Numbered from the stretch's first letter, positions 34,093 to 43,902 are shown. The stretch is 64,000 nt of DNA from Pseudanabaena sp. lw0831 (GCF_016584665.1 NZ_BBJB01000114.1:19106-83105), one strand, 5' to 3'. Translations and numbers: made by a program. The notes: generated by a model from the letters alone, not told the origin.

Positions 34093-35187
34093 ATGATGTC
34101 TAAAAAGAGTATCAATCGCAGTGTAGTCAAGTTTGTAGCTGGTGTTACACTTGCCACAGCGCTAGCATCCTGTAGCGGTAGCACCACCCCCACACCTGGT
34201 GCAACTAGCCCAGCAGCGACACCAACAACGGCGATGAAAGATCCCGTTAAGGAACCAGAAAAAGCACCTTCTAACTTGTCTGGTAACATCACCATTGATG
34301 GTTCTAGTACCGTTGCCCCAATCAGCAAAGCTATTGCTGAAGACTTTGCAAAATCAAACCCTGGTGTAAAAGTTCCTGTAGGTACAAGTGGTACTGGCGG
34401 TGGATTTAAGAAATTCTGTTCTGGTGATATTGATATTGCTAATGCCTCTCGTCCTATCAAAAAGGCAGAAGCTGAAGATTGCAAGAAGAACAACGTAGAG
34501 TTTGTTGAACTACCTGTTGCTGTTGATGGTCTGACTGTAGTTGTTAACAAAGAAAACACTTGGGCAAAGTGCCTTACTGTTGCTGAACTCAACACCATGT
34601 GGAGTCCTGATTCAGAAGGCAAAATCACAACTTGGGATCAAGTTCGCCCTGATTTCCCCAAAGAAACAATTGCCCTCTTTGGTGCAGGTGCTGACTCTGG
34701 TACATTTGACTACTTTACCGAAGCCGTCAATAAAAAATCTAAGGTGATCCGTAAGGATTATCAACCCAGTGAAGACGACAACATCACTGTTAAGGGTGTT
34801 CAAGGTGGCAAGGGTGCAATGGGCTTCTTCGGAGTTTCTTACTATGAAGAAAATGCTAAGAAGTTGACTGCTATCGAAGTTGATGGTGGAAAGGGTTGCG
34901 TTGCGCCTACTGCTGAGAATATTAACTCTGGCAAATATTCTCCCTTGTCTCGTCCTCTGTTTATCTATGTGAGCAAGAAAGCTCTAGCACGTCCTGAAGT
35001 CAAGGCTTTTGCTGATTACTACTTTAAAGATCTTAAAGTCGTCAAAGAAGTTGGTTATGTTCCGCTGCCTAGCGACGCTGTGCCTAAGATCCTTGAGCGT
35101 TTGAGTGCTGGTAAGACAGGCTCAACCTTCATGGATGCCCCTGCTGGCGTTTCCGTAGCTGAATTGCTTGCAAAAGACTTGAAATAA
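34093..35187 (+). CDS. pstS: Phosphate ABC transporter substrate-binding lipoprotein PstS
   Basis: A 364-residue high-affinity phosphate-binding protein. The lipoprotein signal ends in LATALASC with Cys about residue 20, followed by a Ser/Thr/Pro-rich linker. The mature part has IDGSSTVAPISKAIAEDF (about 72-89), GTSGTGGGFKKFCSGDIDIANASRP (phosphate-contacting loops) and FGAGADSGTFDYF. It captures phosphate and delivers it to PstC-PstA. It is the first gene of the operon behind a Pho box; a weak hairpin follows it, so PstS can be made in excess. Confidence 0.95.
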   Translation: MMSKKSINRSVVKFVAGVTLATALASCSGSTTPTPGATSPAATPTTAMKDPVKEPEKAPSNLSGNITIDGSSTVAPISKAIAEDFAKSNPGVKVPVGTSGTGGGFKKFCSGDIDIANASRPIKKAEAEDCKKNNVEFVELPVAVDGLTVVVNKENTWAKCLTVAELNTMWSPDSEGKITTWDQVRPDFPKETIALFGAGADSGTFDYFTEAVNKKSKVIRKDYQPSEDDNITVKGVQGGKGAMGFFGVSYYEENAKKLTAIEVDGGKGCVAPTAENINSGKYSPLSRPLFIYVSKKALARPEVKAFADYYFKDLKVVKEVGYVPLPSDAVPKILERLSAGKTGSTFMDAPAGVSVAELLAKDLK

Positions 35188-35207
35188 TTTCAAGTTAGTT
35201 TTGAGCT

Positions 35208-35235
35208 AAGCCCTCCTATCATCTATGGGGGGCTT
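35208..35235 (+). terminator. Attenuator-like hairpin between pstS and pstC
   Basis: AAGCCCTCC (35208-35216) pairs with GGGGGGCTT (35227-35235) with one wobble. A partial terminator here would lower expression of the membrane genes relative to pstS. Confidence 0.6.
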
Positions 35236-35266
35236 TGACTTTTGATGTACTTGATGAGAAAACTTT

Positions 35267-36220
35267 ATGACAAGTCCCGTAACTCCCGAAGATCTTGACC
35301 TTTATCAACGCCGCGATCGCAATATCCGTGAAAGTGCGATCGGTTACGCGTTGCTTTTTTGTGCTTTCGTTTCTGTACTGACTACAGTTGCGATCGTTTA
35401 TGTCCTTGCCTCAGAAACAGTTAGCTTTTTCGGCAAGGCAAGCATTGGCGAATTTCTATTTGGTAAGACTTTAGAAAATGGTAGCTACAGCTGTAGCTGG
35501 ACACCACAGTTTGCTGAAAAGGGCTTTTGTGTTTGGCCAACAGTTAACGGCACAATCATGGTGGCGCTAATTGCTATGTTGGTAGCAACTCCTCTAGGAC
35601 TAGCAACTGCTGTTTATCTGTCAGAATACGCATCACCAAAATTAAGTAAATTTTTACGTCCAGTTATTGAGTTATTAGCTGGCGTACCTACTGTTGTGTA
35701 TGGATACTTTGCACTAACGGTTGTTACCCCAATTTTAAGCAAGCTTATTCCTGGACTTCAAGGATTTAATGCTCTAAGCGCAGGATTGATCATGGGCGTG
35801 ATGGTTATCCCAACGATCGCATCAATCAGTACTGATGCGATGATCGCTGTACCAAGCTCCCTGAGAGAAGCTGCCTATGGGCTTGGCTCAACCAAAAAAG
35901 AAGTTGCCACTGGTATTGTTTTTCCAGCGGCTTTATCTGGTATTTGTGCTGCCATAATTTTGGGCATATCCCGCGCTGTGGGTGAGACGATGATTGTCGC
36001 GATCGCTGCTGGTCAAAGACCTGTTTTGACTCTCGATCCAAGAGAAACAGTTGGCACAATGACAGCCTATATTGCTCAAGTTGCCAAGGGTGATTCACGA
36101 GTTGGCAGTGTAGAGTACCAAGCCCTCTTTGCGGTTGGGATGACGCTATTTCTGATCACTCTTCTTCTTAACATTATCAGTAAGCAAATTAGCAAACGTT
36201 TCCAAGAAACCTATGAGTAA
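35267..36220 (+). CDS. pstC: Phosphate ABC transporter permease PstC
   Basis: A 317-residue permease with six membrane spans, forming the channel with PstA. The conserved periplasmic insert with Cys residues (about 67-92) and the EAA loop [20 protein letters not shown] (about 200-219) are seen. The next gene overlaps by 8 bases. Confidence 0.95.
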   Translation: MTSPVTPEDLDLYQRRDRNIRESAIGYALLFCAFVSVLTTVAIVYVLASETVSFFGKASIGEFLFGKTLENGSYSCSWTPQFAEKGFCVWPTVNGTIMVALIAMLVATPLGLATAVYLSEYASPKLSKFLRPVIELLAGVPTVVYGYFALTVVTPILSKLIPGLQGFNALSAGLIMGVMVIPTIASISTDAMIAVPSSLREAAYGLGSTKKEVATGIVFPAALSGICAAIILGISRAVGETMIVAIAAGQRPVLTLDPRETVGTMTAYIAQVAKGDSRVGSVEYQALFAVGMTLFLITLLLNIISKQISKRFQETYE

Positions 36221-37184
36221 CGGAATCGATATATTAGAAAATATTGACGGACAACCTAGCGAATCAAAATTTGAGCCAAAGCTCGAATCTAGACAGTTTT
36301 GGGGCAAAATATTTTCCGCATTTTGTATTTTTGCAACATCTCTTGGGCTGATTGTTCTCGCATTCTTGATCTTTCAGGTAGTTAGCGACGGTTCTAGTCG
36401 CCTAAACTGGGATTTATTACAGCTGTATCCATCACGCCGTCCCTTAGAGTCTGGATACAAAGCTGCCATTCTTGGATCGATCGCAATGCTAACCTATGTA
36501 TTGCTTTTGGTGATTCCCCTTGGAGTTTGCTCGGCAATTTATTTGGAAGAATATGCCAAGAAAAACTGGTTATCTGAGTTAATTGAGCTAAATATTTATA
36601 ACTTGGCTGGTATTCCCTCGATTATTTACGGTTTATTGGGCTTAGGGCTTTTTGTTCGTGGCATTTATGGCGGTCGCGCTGTATTGGTTACAGGAATCCT
36701 GACGATTACCTTACTAATTTTGCCGCCAGTTATTGTTATTTCTAGAGAAGCAATCCGTGCCGTTCCGCAATCAGTCCGTCAAGCCTCCTATGGAGTTGGC
36801 GCAACCAAGTGGCAAACAATTCGCCATCACGTTTTACCTAGCGCTTTACCAGGGATTTTGACTGCGGTAATTATCTCTACCTCTAGAGGTATAGGAGAGA
36901 CTGCACCAATCGTTGTTCTCGGAGCTGGGACGGTTTTATTTGACCCCAAAGCTTCGCCTATCAACTTTGGAGCTTTGTTCAGTGGTAACATAGGTGGTGT
37001 ATTTACCGATACATTATGGTCAAATGATAACTTCTTTTCCGTTCTCCCATACCAAATTTATGAGTGGGTTGGAGATCCGAAGCCAGAATTTCAGACACTA
37101 GCTTCCGCAGGCATCGTCGTGCTTTTAGTCTTAGTTTTAGGCATGAACTTAGTTGCTATCTTTTTACGCAGTCGGGCTAAGTAG
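36213..37184 (+). CDS. pstA: Phosphate ABC transporter permease PstA
   Basis: A 323-residue permease with six membrane spans and a polar N-terminal tail of about 25 residues. EAA loop: [20 protein letters not shown] (about 188-207). It overlaps pstC by 8 bases and precedes pstB by 45 bases. Together with pstC it forms the membrane part of the high-affinity phosphate importer. Confidence 0.95.
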   Translation: MSNGIDILENIDGQPSESKFEPKLESRQFWGKIFSAFCIFATSLGLIVLAFLIFQVVSDGSSRLNWDLLQLYPSRRPLESGYKAAILGSIAMLTYVLLLVIPLGVCSAIYLEEYAKKNWLSELIELNIYNLAGIPSIIYGLLGLGLFVRGIYGGRAVLVTGILTITLLILPPVIVISREAIRAVPQSVRQASYGVGATKWQTIRHHVLPSALPGILTAVIISTSRGIGETAPIVVLGAGTVLFDPKASPINFGALFSGNIGGVFTDTLWSNDNFFSVLPYQIYEWVGDPKPEFQTLASAGIVVLLVLVLGMNLVAIFLRSRAK

Positions 37185-37229
37185 TTCAAACTATTCGCAG
37201 ACTAAATTCAACAAATTTGGGGTTTTACA

Positions 37230-38045
37230 ATGAATTTAAGCAGCAATTCTTCAGAGAATCAGGCAATTTTAAAAGTAGAAGACGTTAACGTTTTCTATAG
37301 TTCCAATTCACCCGCAGTAGCTGGTGTCAACTTAGAAATCTTTAAAAATCAAATTACCGCATTTATTGGGCCTTCTGGCTGCGGTAAAAGTACGATTTTG
37401 AGATGTTTTAATCGTCTCAATGATTTGATTGAGGGTGCAAGAGTTAAAGGATCAATCACCTTTAACGGACATAATCTTTACGATCCTAAAATCGATCCTG
37501 TGGCAGTTCGTCGTCACATTGGGATGGTGTTTCAGCGTCCTAATCCATTTCCAAAATCAATTTACGAAAATATCGCATTTGGTCCTAGGATTAATGGATT
37601 TAAGGGATCTAAGAATGACATGGATGACTTAGTTGAGAAGTCATTAAGATCGGCAGCAATTTGGGATGAAGTCAAAGATAAACTTAAAGAAAGCGGTTTA
37701 GCACTTTCTGGCGGTCAACAACAGCGCCTATGTATTGCTAGAGCGATCGCAGTGGAGCCACAGGTAATCTTGATGGATGAGCCATGCTCTGCACTTGATC
37801 CCATTTCAACTCTGCGGATCGAGGAGCTAATGCAAGAACTCAAGCAAAAGTTTACGTTGGTCATCGTTACGCACAACATGCAACAAGCATCAAGATCGGC
37901 TGACATGACCGCATTTTTTAATACCGAACTTAGTGATAGCGGTAAGCGCATGGGGAAACTAGTTGAAATTGATCGCACATCAGTTATCTTCAGCAGCCCT
38001 AAGCAAGTTGCCACTGAGGAATACATTAGCGGTAGATTTGGCTAA
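37230..38045 (+). CDS. pstB: Phosphate ABC transporter ATP-binding protein PstB
   Basis: A 271-residue ABC ATPase. Walker [10 protein letters not shown] (about 47-55), Q-loop [19 protein letters not shown], signature [14 protein letters not shown] (about 159-172), Walker [14 protein letters not shown] (about 178-190) and the switch His in VTHNMQQA. It energises phosphate import. Last gene of pstSCAB; no phoU follows. A 19-bp hairpin ends the operon. Confidence 0.96.
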   Translation: MNLSSNSSENQAILKVEDVNVFYSSNSPAVAGVNLEIFKNQITAFIGPSGCGKSTILRCFNRLNDLIEGARVKGSITFNGHNLYDPKIDPVAVRRHIGMVFQRPNPFPKSIYENIAFGPRINGFKGSKNDMDDLVEKSLRSAAIWDEVKDKLKESGLALSGGQQQRLCIARAIAVEPQVILMDEPCSALDPISTLRIEELMQELKQKFTLVIVTHNMQQASRSADMTAFFNTELSDSGKRMGKLVEIDRTSVIFSSPKQVATEEYISGRFG

Positions 38046-38062
38046 AGCTAAAAATCAAGATT

Positions 38063-38105
38063 AAAATAAGTAAAGGGAGCGTAAAACGCTCCCTTTACTT
38101 ATTTT
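38063..38105 (+). terminator. Terminator of the pst operon
   Basis: Arms 38063-38081 and 38087-38105, closing one further T:A pair to leave loop AAA, followed by a T tract. Confidence 0.85.
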
Positions 38106-38123
38106 TGTAGCTTCTAAATTTTC

Positions 38124-39011
38124 ATGGTTTTAACAAGTACTGAATCGATCGCTGGGCAATATTGGCTGTGGCGCGAACAAAAAATTTATTTTGTCAAAGC
38201 GGGAAATAATACTCAGCTTCCACCGTTGCTATTAATTCATGGGTTTGGTGCATCAACCGATCATTGGCGCAAAAATATTTCTGAACTTAGCCAAGATTTT
38301 GAAGTATATGCGATCGACTTGTTAGGCTTTGGGCGATCGCAAAAACCTGCATGGCAATATAGTGGAAGTCTTTGGCGCGATCAGCTCCATGACTTTATTA
38401 CCGAAAAAATTCAACGTCCTACCGTAATTGCTGGTAACTCCCTTGGTGGTTATTCTTCGTTATGTGTAGCCGCCGATTATCCGCAATCAGTTGCTGGCAT
38501 TGTCTTACTCAATAGCGCGGGGCCATTTACAGATACCAATCCCCTTGGGGCTAAAAAAGTAAATCCAATCCAAAAAGCGATCGCGCCAACATTGCAGAAA
38601 GTTTTGCGTCAACCTTGGGCAAATCAATTATTATTCAACTTTGTCCGCCGAAAATCCCGCATTCGTAACACTTTGAAAAAGGTCTATTTAGATCAATCTG
38701 CTATTACCGATCAATTGGTCGAAGATATTTATCGTCCATCCTGTGATGAGGGTGCTGCTCAAGTTTTTGGGTCGGTGTTTAGTACTCCTCAAGGCAAAAA
38801 AGTCGATGAGCTTTTGACAGCAATGAGTTGTCCCTTGCTCATGATTTGGGGAGAAGGCGATCCTTGGATGAATTCTCGTGCTAGGGGTGCAAAATTTCGC
38901 GAGTTTTATCCATCACTAACAGAGCATTACATTAATGCAGGGCATTGCCCCCATGATGAAAGTCCAGAGGTAGTGAATAGACTAATTCGAGATTGGTATT
39001 TGTCTCTATAG
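38124..39011 (+). CDS. Alpha/beta-fold hydrolase
   Basis: A 295-residue alpha/beta hydrolase. The oxyanion block LLIHGFGAS is at about residues 33-41, the nucleophile Ser elbow is GNSLGGYSS (about 107-115), the acid is in WGEGDPW (about 242-248) and the catalytic His is in AGHCPHDE (about 274-281). It resembles plastid- and cyanobacteria-type hydrolases without a known substrate. It starts 18 bases after the pst terminator, so a promoter would have to overlap that hairpin or read-through must occur. Confidence 0.85.
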   Translation: MVLTSTESIAGQYWLWREQKIYFVKAGNNTQLPPLLLIHGFGASTDHWRKNISELSQDFEVYAIDLLGFGRSQKPAWQYSGSLWRDQLHDFITEKIQRPTVIAGNSLGGYSSLCVAADYPQSVAGIVLLNSAGPFTDTNPLGAKKVNPIQKAIAPTLQKVLRQPWANQLLFNFVRRKSRIRNTLKKVYLDQSAITDQLVEDIYRPSCDEGAAQVFGSVFSTPQGKKVDELLTAMSCPLLMIWGEGDPWMNSRARGAKFREFYPSLTEHYINAGHCPHDESPEVVNRLIRDWYLSL

Positions 39012-39012
39012 C

Positions 39013-39065
39013 CCAAGAAAATTTTTGAAAGGCTTGCTTTGCAAGCTTTTCAAAAATTTTCTTGG
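39013..39065 (+). terminator. 25-bp hairpin after the hydrolase
   Basis: Arms 39013-39037 and 39041-39065, one mismatch, loop TTT, T-rich on the 3' side. Confidence 0.8.
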
Positions 39066-39124
39066 TTTTCGTGAAAGCGTAAGGCGCTGTATATTGAATA
39101 AACCAATAGATTAGAAAATATACA

Positions 39125-39472
39125 ATGGCAACTTGGCAATGCATTAGCAACTGTGGCGCTTGCTGTCATCTCGACCCTACCGATCGCCCTGACCTAGCAG
39201 ATTACCTCACCGACGACGAACTCCAAAAATATTTAAGTATGGTGGGTAACGATGGCTGGTGTATTAACTTCGATCGCATCAATCGTAAATGTACAATCTA
39301 CGAGCAAAGACCTCGCTTTTGTCGTGTGGAACCTGAGACTTTTTATGACATGTTTGGCATTGAGCCAGAAGAACTAGATGAGTTTGCGATCGCTTGTTGC
39401 GAAGAAAATATTGAGTCGATCTATGGAGAGCGATCGCTAGAAATATTACGTTTTGAGCAAGCAGTTAAGTAG
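39125..39472 (+). CDS. YkgJ-family cysteine-cluster protein
   Basis: A 115-residue small protein with the zinc/iron-chelating motif CISNCGACCHLDP near the N-terminus (about 5-17), then CINFDRINRKCTIYEQRPRFCR (Cys about 41, 51 and 61) and a paired CC near the end. This pattern matches the UPF0153/YkgJ family, whose members are thought to bind a metal cluster; the function is not established. A monocistronic gene with a 30-bp hairpin after it. Confidence 0.85.
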   Translation: MATWQCISNCGACCHLDPTDRPDLADYLTDDELQKYLSMVGNDGWCINFDRINRKCTIYEQRPRFCRVEPETFYDMFGIEPEELDEFAIACCEENIESIYGERSLEILRFEQAVK

Positions 39473-39473
39473 C

Positions 39474-39538
39474 TCACAAACCCAAAAAAGACAAAGTGCC
39501 CGCGCGTAGCGGGCACTTTGTCTTTTTTGGGTTTGTGA
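39474..39538 (+). terminator. Perfect 30-bp hairpin after the YkgJ-like gene
   Basis: Arms 39474-39503 and 39509-39538 are exact complements with loop GCGTA. Begins 2 bases after the stop codon. Confidence 0.85.
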
Positions 39539-39565
39539 CTCTGATCACGTACATACATACATTAG

Positions 39566-39625
39566 AGTCACATCTATCCACAGATATAAGTCACATCTAT
39601 CCATAGATACAAGTCACATCTATAT
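39566..39625. repeat. Tandem 23-base direct repeats
   Basis: AGTCACATCTATCC starts at 39566 and 39589, and AGTCACATCTATAT starts at 39612, so the period is exactly 23 bases for two full units and a partial third. Each unit contains a TATCCAYAGATA dyad. Placed about 150 bases upstream of the 62-residue gene. Confidence 0.8.
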
Positions 39626-39774
39626 CTTTGATTTCAGAGGAAACTTATTGTTATAGAGATAGTCCTTAAAAAGTGACGACACACCAAGTCAGGCGTGGTT
39701 GATCATCACCTGAAAGACAATTACTTCTCTAATTTCATCCTTCTCGAAATCAATATACGTCTAGTACAAAAATA

Positions 39775-39963
39775 ATGAGTAACAAGAGTGTCATCAGAAA
39801 TTTAGTCAACCGTGCTCTTCTCGTCAAGCGTCTTACTCCTGAACTAGAGAACATGATTAATCATGAGCTTTCTGAGCAAGGCTACATTACCGATCATGAC
39901 TACGAAGCCCTCGAATTTCTCATGCAAGCCGTCGATCAAGGCAAAGTCAGGCAAGTAAGCTAA
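39775..39963 (+). CDS. Conserved small cyanobacterial protein of unknown function
   Basis: A 62-residue protein, helical throughout, with pattern VIRNLVNRALLVKRLTPELE then GYITDHDYEALEFLMQAVDQGKV. The second half resembles a small helix-turn-helix or helical hairpin. I do not know its function. It starts at ATG 39775 after an AT-rich leader and a tandem 23-base repeat. Its size, normal codon use and isolated position with its own upstream region make it likely real. Confidence 0.65.
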   Translation: MSNKSVIRNLVNRALLVKRLTPELENMINHELSEQGYITDHDYEALEFLMQAVDQGKVRQVS

Positions 39964-40051
39964 TAATTGGCTAATGCTCGCCAATTATTTAGACTTGATT
40001 TTAATCCTAAGGATGTAGACTAGAATTGCAAAAATTTGAAGTCTTGCTTGT

Positions 40052-41536
40052 ATGGGTTATTTGACCTATTCGCAGCTACATAATAAATATCAATCGCTAT
40101 CTCGTCGGATAGGTTATTCGTTGATACTTTTTGGGATAACTGCACTGATTGCGACCGCGGTGAATGCTTGCAAGTCTGAGTCTGGGATCATTCCCGTTCT
40201 ACCGCAGAATCCGAATATTCAAGTATTTTTTAATCAAAATCAAGCCGCTCGATACACCGACCCATACCGTAAAATTGAGCGGCTTGGCGACAACCTTGAA
40301 AGAGTAATGATTGATAACGTCAGTAACTCTAAAGTCAGCCTTGATATTGCTGTTCAGGAATTGCGTTTACCCAATATAGCTAAAGCAATTGTCGAAGCAA
40401 AATTGCGGGGTGTAAATGTCCGACTAATTCTCGAAAATAACTATAGTCGAGCTTGGAGCGAATTTACCCCTGAGCAAGTTGAGAAACTGAATGCTCGTGA
40501 TCGAGATCGCTACAAAGAATTTCAAAAGTTTGCCGATATCGATAACGACGGTCGCTTAAGTGAAGATGAATTGGATCGTCGTGATGGTTTACGGCTGATC
40601 AAAGTCACCAATGTTCCTTGGATTGACGATACTGCTGATGGCTCTAAAGGCAGCGGACTAATGCATCATAAATTTATGGTGATTGATGATCAGATCGTTT
40701 TATTTGGTTCAGCAAATTTGACCATGAGCGATATTCATGGAGACTTTACAAAGCCTGAAACTAGAGGTAATGCTAATAATCTTGTTCGTTTAGACAGCAA
40801 AGAACTTGCGGCGAGATTTAAGCAAGAATTTAATCTTATGTGGGGGGATGGACCAAATGGGAAACCTGACAGTTTGTTTGGCACGAAAAAACCTTCCCGT
40901 AAAATTGATTATCTCATCGTTGGTGGAGCGCAAATTCGCCTTAAGTTTTCTCCAGATTCTGAAGATACAGCAAGAGAGCAGACGAGTAATGGCCTTATCG
41001 CTACAGCGATCGCAGGAACCAAAACAAATGTTGATATGGCTCTCTTTGTCTATTCCGATCAATTCATTTCCACAATCCTTGAAGAGCGTCAACAGGGAAA
41101 TGTACAGATTCGGGCGTTAGTGGAACCTCAATTTGCCTATCGTGATTACTCGTCTACTCTCGATATGTGGGGACTCCAGTCCACTCAAGATTGCAAAACA
41201 GGCAAAAGCAGTGCATGGAAACAACCAATTAAAACAGTTGGTATTCCCAATCTTGTATCTGGGGATACGTTGCATCATAAGTTTGCGATTCTTGATCGAA
41301 ATCTGATTTTGACAGGTTCACACAACTGGACAAGTGCCGCCAATCATACGAACGATGAAGTTTTAGTTGCCATTCAAAATGAGACTGTAGCAGCACATTA
41401 TCAAAGGGAATATGATCGCCTTTATCAAGATGTCACTTTGGGACCCACCGCAAAACTAGTACAAGCTACTTCCAAAAGCTGTGCTGAGCGAGTTAAGAGC
41501 AAGGCGAACCCCTTGATTGAAAATTCAGAATTTTAA
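40052..41536 (+). CDS. Phospholipase D-like lipoprotein with embedded EF-hand loop
   Basis: A 494-residue PLD-superfamily protein. A membrane segment (about 21-37) ends in a lipobox A-V-N-A-C40, so it is probably a lipoprotein. Two HKD motifs are complete: H205-H-K207...D212 followed by GSANLT, and HHKFAILD followed by GSHNWT. Between the first strand region and HKD1 lies a canonical EF-hand calcium loop, D162-I-D-N-D-G-R-L-S-E-D-E173. The superfamily cleaves phosphodiesters in lipids or nucleic acids; single-strand nucleases such as Nuc are close in pattern. The EF-hand suggests calcium-dependent activity or stability. Confidence 0.85.
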   Translation: MGYLTYSQLHNKYQSLSRRIGYSLILFGITALIATAVNACKSESGIIPVLPQNPNIQVFFNQNQAARYTDPYRKIERLGDNLERVMIDNVSNSKVSLDIAVQELRLPNIAKAIVEAKLRGVNVRLILENNYSRAWSEFTPEQVEKLNARDRDRYKEFQKFADIDNDGRLSEDELDRRDGLRLIKVTNVPWIDDTADGSKGSGLMHHKFMVIDDQIVLFGSANLTMSDIHGDFTKPETRGNANNLVRLDSKELAARFKQEFNLMWGDGPNGKPDSLFGTKKPSRKIDYLIVGGAQIRLKFSPDSEDTAREQTSNGLIATAIAGTKTNVDMALFVYSDQFISTILEERQQGNVQIRALVEPQFAYRDYSSTLDMWGLQSTQDCKTGKSSAWKQPIKTVGIPNLVSGDTLHHKFAILDRNLILTGSHNWTSAANHTNDEVLVAIQNETVAAHYQREYDRLYQDVTLGPTAKLVQATSKSCAERVKSKANPLIENSEF

Positions 41537-41539
41537 TCC

Positions 41540-41668
41540 AGCAATTCTCATTATAAAAATCGGTTTTTTGAAAGCCCGCCTACGGCGGGCTTTCAAAAAA
41601 CCGATTTTGGTATTTCCAGCGCCTTTGGCGCTGGAAATACCAAAATCGGTTTCATAATGAGAATTGCT
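41540..41668. repeat. Repeat family B, long copy with two overlapping hairpins
   Basis: Perfect 15-base inverted termini AGCAATTCTCATTAT (41540-41554) and its complement (41654-41668) enclose a 25-bp hairpin (41556-41580, 41584-41608, loop TAC) and a 24-bp hairpin (41600-41623, 41627-41650, loop TTT). The two stems share 41600-41608, so they cannot both be fully formed. Confidence 0.85.
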
Positions 41669-41758
41669 GATTTTAATCATTGCGATCGCATGGTGCTTAA
41701 GTTTTGTTAAGCTAGAGTGTCTGAAATTTTGTGCGCCAAAAATTGCGTTAATACAAAC

Positions 41759-43096
41759 ATGGTCAATCTGGTTCAAACCGTCAAACCCACGATCGCATTC
41801 TCTCATTTGGGTTGTGAAAAGAACCGCGTCGATACGGAACATATGCTGGGATTGCTAGTACAAGCGGGTTATCAAGTCGATAGCAACGAAGAACTTGCCG
41901 ATTATGTGATCGTCAATACCTGTAGCTTTATCGAAGATGCTCGTCGTGAATCTGTACGAACATTGGTTGAACTTGCCGATATGGGCAAACGCATCGTCAT
42001 CGCTGGCTGCATGGCGCAACACTTTCAGCAAGAATTGCTTGATGAAATCCCTGAAGCAGTCGCCCTAGTCGGTACTGGCGACTATCAAAAAATTGTCGAT
42101 GTGATCGAACGTGCCGAAAAAGGCGAACGAGTCAAAGAAGTTACTCAAGTTCCTACCTATATCGCTGATGACACAGTACCGCGCTATCGCACTACCAATG
42201 AAGCTGTTGCCTATGTGCGGGTTGCTGAAGGTTGTGATTATCGTTGTGCATTTTGCATCATTCCCCATTTACGCGGCGATCAGCGATCGCGATCGATTGA
42301 GTCGATTGTGACTGAATGCGATCGCTTAGCTACCGAAGGTGTAAAAGAAATTATCTTGATTTCGCAAATCACCACCAATTATGGACTAGATATTTACGGT
42401 CAGCCCCGCCTTGCCGAACTCTTAACCGCCCTCGGAAAAGTTGATGTCCCTTGGATCAGAATGCATTACGCCTATCCCACAGGCTTGACTCCGAAAGTCA
42501 TCAATGCAATGAAGTGTACGCCTAACGTGGTTCCTTATCTGGACTTGCCATTGCAGCATTCCCATCCTGATGTGTTAAGAGCGATGAATCGTCCTTGGCA
42601 AGGGCGGATCAATGACAAGATCATGGAGCAAATCAAAGCATCGCTCCCTAACGCTATCACCCGCACAACCTTTATTGTCGGCTTCCCTAGTGAAACTGAG
42701 GAGCAGTTTGAGCATTTACTAGAATTTGTGAAGCGCCATCAATTTGATCATGTCGGTGTATTTACGTTCTCGGCTGAAGAAGGGACACCTGCCTTTGATT
42801 TGCCTAACCAGTTGCCCGAAGAAGTCAAACAAGACCGCCGCGATCGCATCATGGCTGCTCAACAGGAAATTTCTTTCAAGAATAACCAGTTAGAGATCGG
42901 TAAAACCGTTGATGTGTTGATCGAGCAAGAAAATCCAGACACAGGTGAACTAATTGGGCGATCGGCAAGATTTGCTCCTGATGTTGATGGTGTCGTCTAT
43001 GTCCGTGATCCCCTTAGCAAAGCAACTCTCGGCTCCATGTTTTCCGTCAAAATTACCGCCGCCGATCATTACGATCTATTCGGTGAAATAGTCTAA
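41759..43096 (+). CDS. rimO: Ribosomal protein uS12 methylthiotransferase RimO
   Basis: A 445-residue radical SAM enzyme adding a methylthio group to an Asp of ribosomal protein S12. UPF0004 domain with Cys at about 17, 51 and 80 ([24 protein letters not shown]), radical SAM triad CDYRCAFC (about 159-166), and a C-terminal TRAM domain. I chose ATG 41759 ([10 protein letters not shown]); the frame continues upstream to 41717 without conserved features. It is typical in length and shares a promoter region with a family B repeat. Confidence 0.95.
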   Translation: MVNLVQTVKPTIAFSHLGCEKNRVDTEHMLGLLVQAGYQVDSNEELADYVIVNTCSFIEDARRESVRTLVELADMGKRIVIAGCMAQHFQQELLDEIPEAVALVGTGDYQKIVDVIERAEKGERVKEVTQVPTYIADDTVPRYRTTNEAVAYVRVAEGCDYRCAFCIIPHLRGDQRSRSIESIVTECDRLATEGVKEIILISQITTNYGLDIYGQPRLAELLTALGKVDVPWIRMHYAYPTGLTPKVINAMKCTPNVVPYLDLPLQHSHPDVLRAMNRPWQGRINDKIMEQIKASLPNAITRTTFIVGFPSETEEQFEHLLEFVKRHQFDHVGVFTFSAEEGTPAFDLPNQLPEEVKQDRRDRIMAAQQEISFKNNQLEIGKTVDVLIEQENPDTGELIGRSARFAPDVDGVVYVRDPLSKATLGSMFSVKITAADHYDLFGEIV

Positions 43097-43098
43097 AT

Positions 43099-43176
43099 AA
43101 GTACCTATACAATAAAAGCCTAGAATCCTGCGCTGCCCTTGCAACGGGTGGCATAGGCTTCTAGGTTTAATGTGCG
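43099..43176. repeat. Decayed family A copy
   Basis: It begins AAGTACCTATACAATAAAAG and ends TTAATGTGC, whose complement resembles the family terminus. The enclosed stem (about 25 bp) has about six mismatches. The rest of the 43097-43465 gap shows AT-rich DNA with no clear gene. Confidence 0.5.
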
Positions 43177-43465
43177 AGAGTTGCTGCTTAAGGATTACAG
43201 CCTCATTTTGGTATATCTAGCTACATAGTTTTTAGAAAACTTATATCAAGACGATAAAAATAACTTTTATATAACTTTTTAACTTCTTTTTACTAACCTT
43301 TGTATATCTATTAATGGTTTCACAACATAGAAAAGCGTGAATAATAGAACCCAAGAAGCAAGAAACAAGTTTGCGTTGTCAAGCAATCTAGATTCCCTTC
43401 TACATCGGATGCTAGACATTAGAACCCAAAATATTACTCTCTTAAAGAAGCTAGAAGGAAGAACA

Positions 43466-43891
43466 ATGGATACAATTACTAAAGTTAATCAGCTATCCTT
43501 CCACCAAGGTTTAAATAGCGAATCCGCTTTTACAATTAAACTTACCAACAGCAAGTTCGATAGCCTCGCAGGATCTGAACTTCTTGGTAAAGTTGAGTCT
43601 TGGGTTTCAGCTAATGTAATGATGAACAATAAAGAAGTTCCTGTTCTGATTGTTGATATGGAAAATGTAGAATTTATTGATAGTCAAGGTTTACAAAAGC
43701 TCTTAGCATGTTTAAGACTAATGCAATCCCATAAGAGTAATTTTTTACTTTGCTCTCAACAGCCTTCTGTTCGTCTTGTATTTGAGATTACAAGAATTGA
43801 TCAATTGTTTGCTGTGTTCCCTAGTGTTAGTAAATTTGTAAGTCGTTTTGATGTTCAAAATCAAGACTCTGAATATCTATTAGCTGCCTAG
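43466..43891 (+). CDS. STAS-domain anti-sigma factor antagonist
   Basis: A 141-residue single STAS domain. Its phospho-loop VEFIDSQGLQKLL contains D72-S73-Q74-G75, the usual Asp-Ser pattern. I chose ATG 43466 because a strong Shine-Dalgarno AAGGAAG lies about 6 bases before it; the frame is open upstream to 43337 but that part is unlike STAS proteins. Third STAS protein in this window without an adjacent kinase except for the 2077-2867 pair. Confidence 0.8.
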   Translation: MDTITKVNQLSFHQGLNSESAFTIKLTNSKFDSLAGSELLGKVESWVSANVMMNNKEVPVLIVDMENVEFIDSQGLQKLLACLRLMQSHKSNFLLCSQQPSVRLVFEITRIDQLFAVFPSVSKFVSRFDVQNQDSEYLLAA

Positions 43892-43902
43892 AATCAACCC
43901 AA

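Noticed and set aside
34041..34628. 195-codon open frame on the minus strand
   Set aside because: It is antisense to pstS and its promoter region; pstS is certain.
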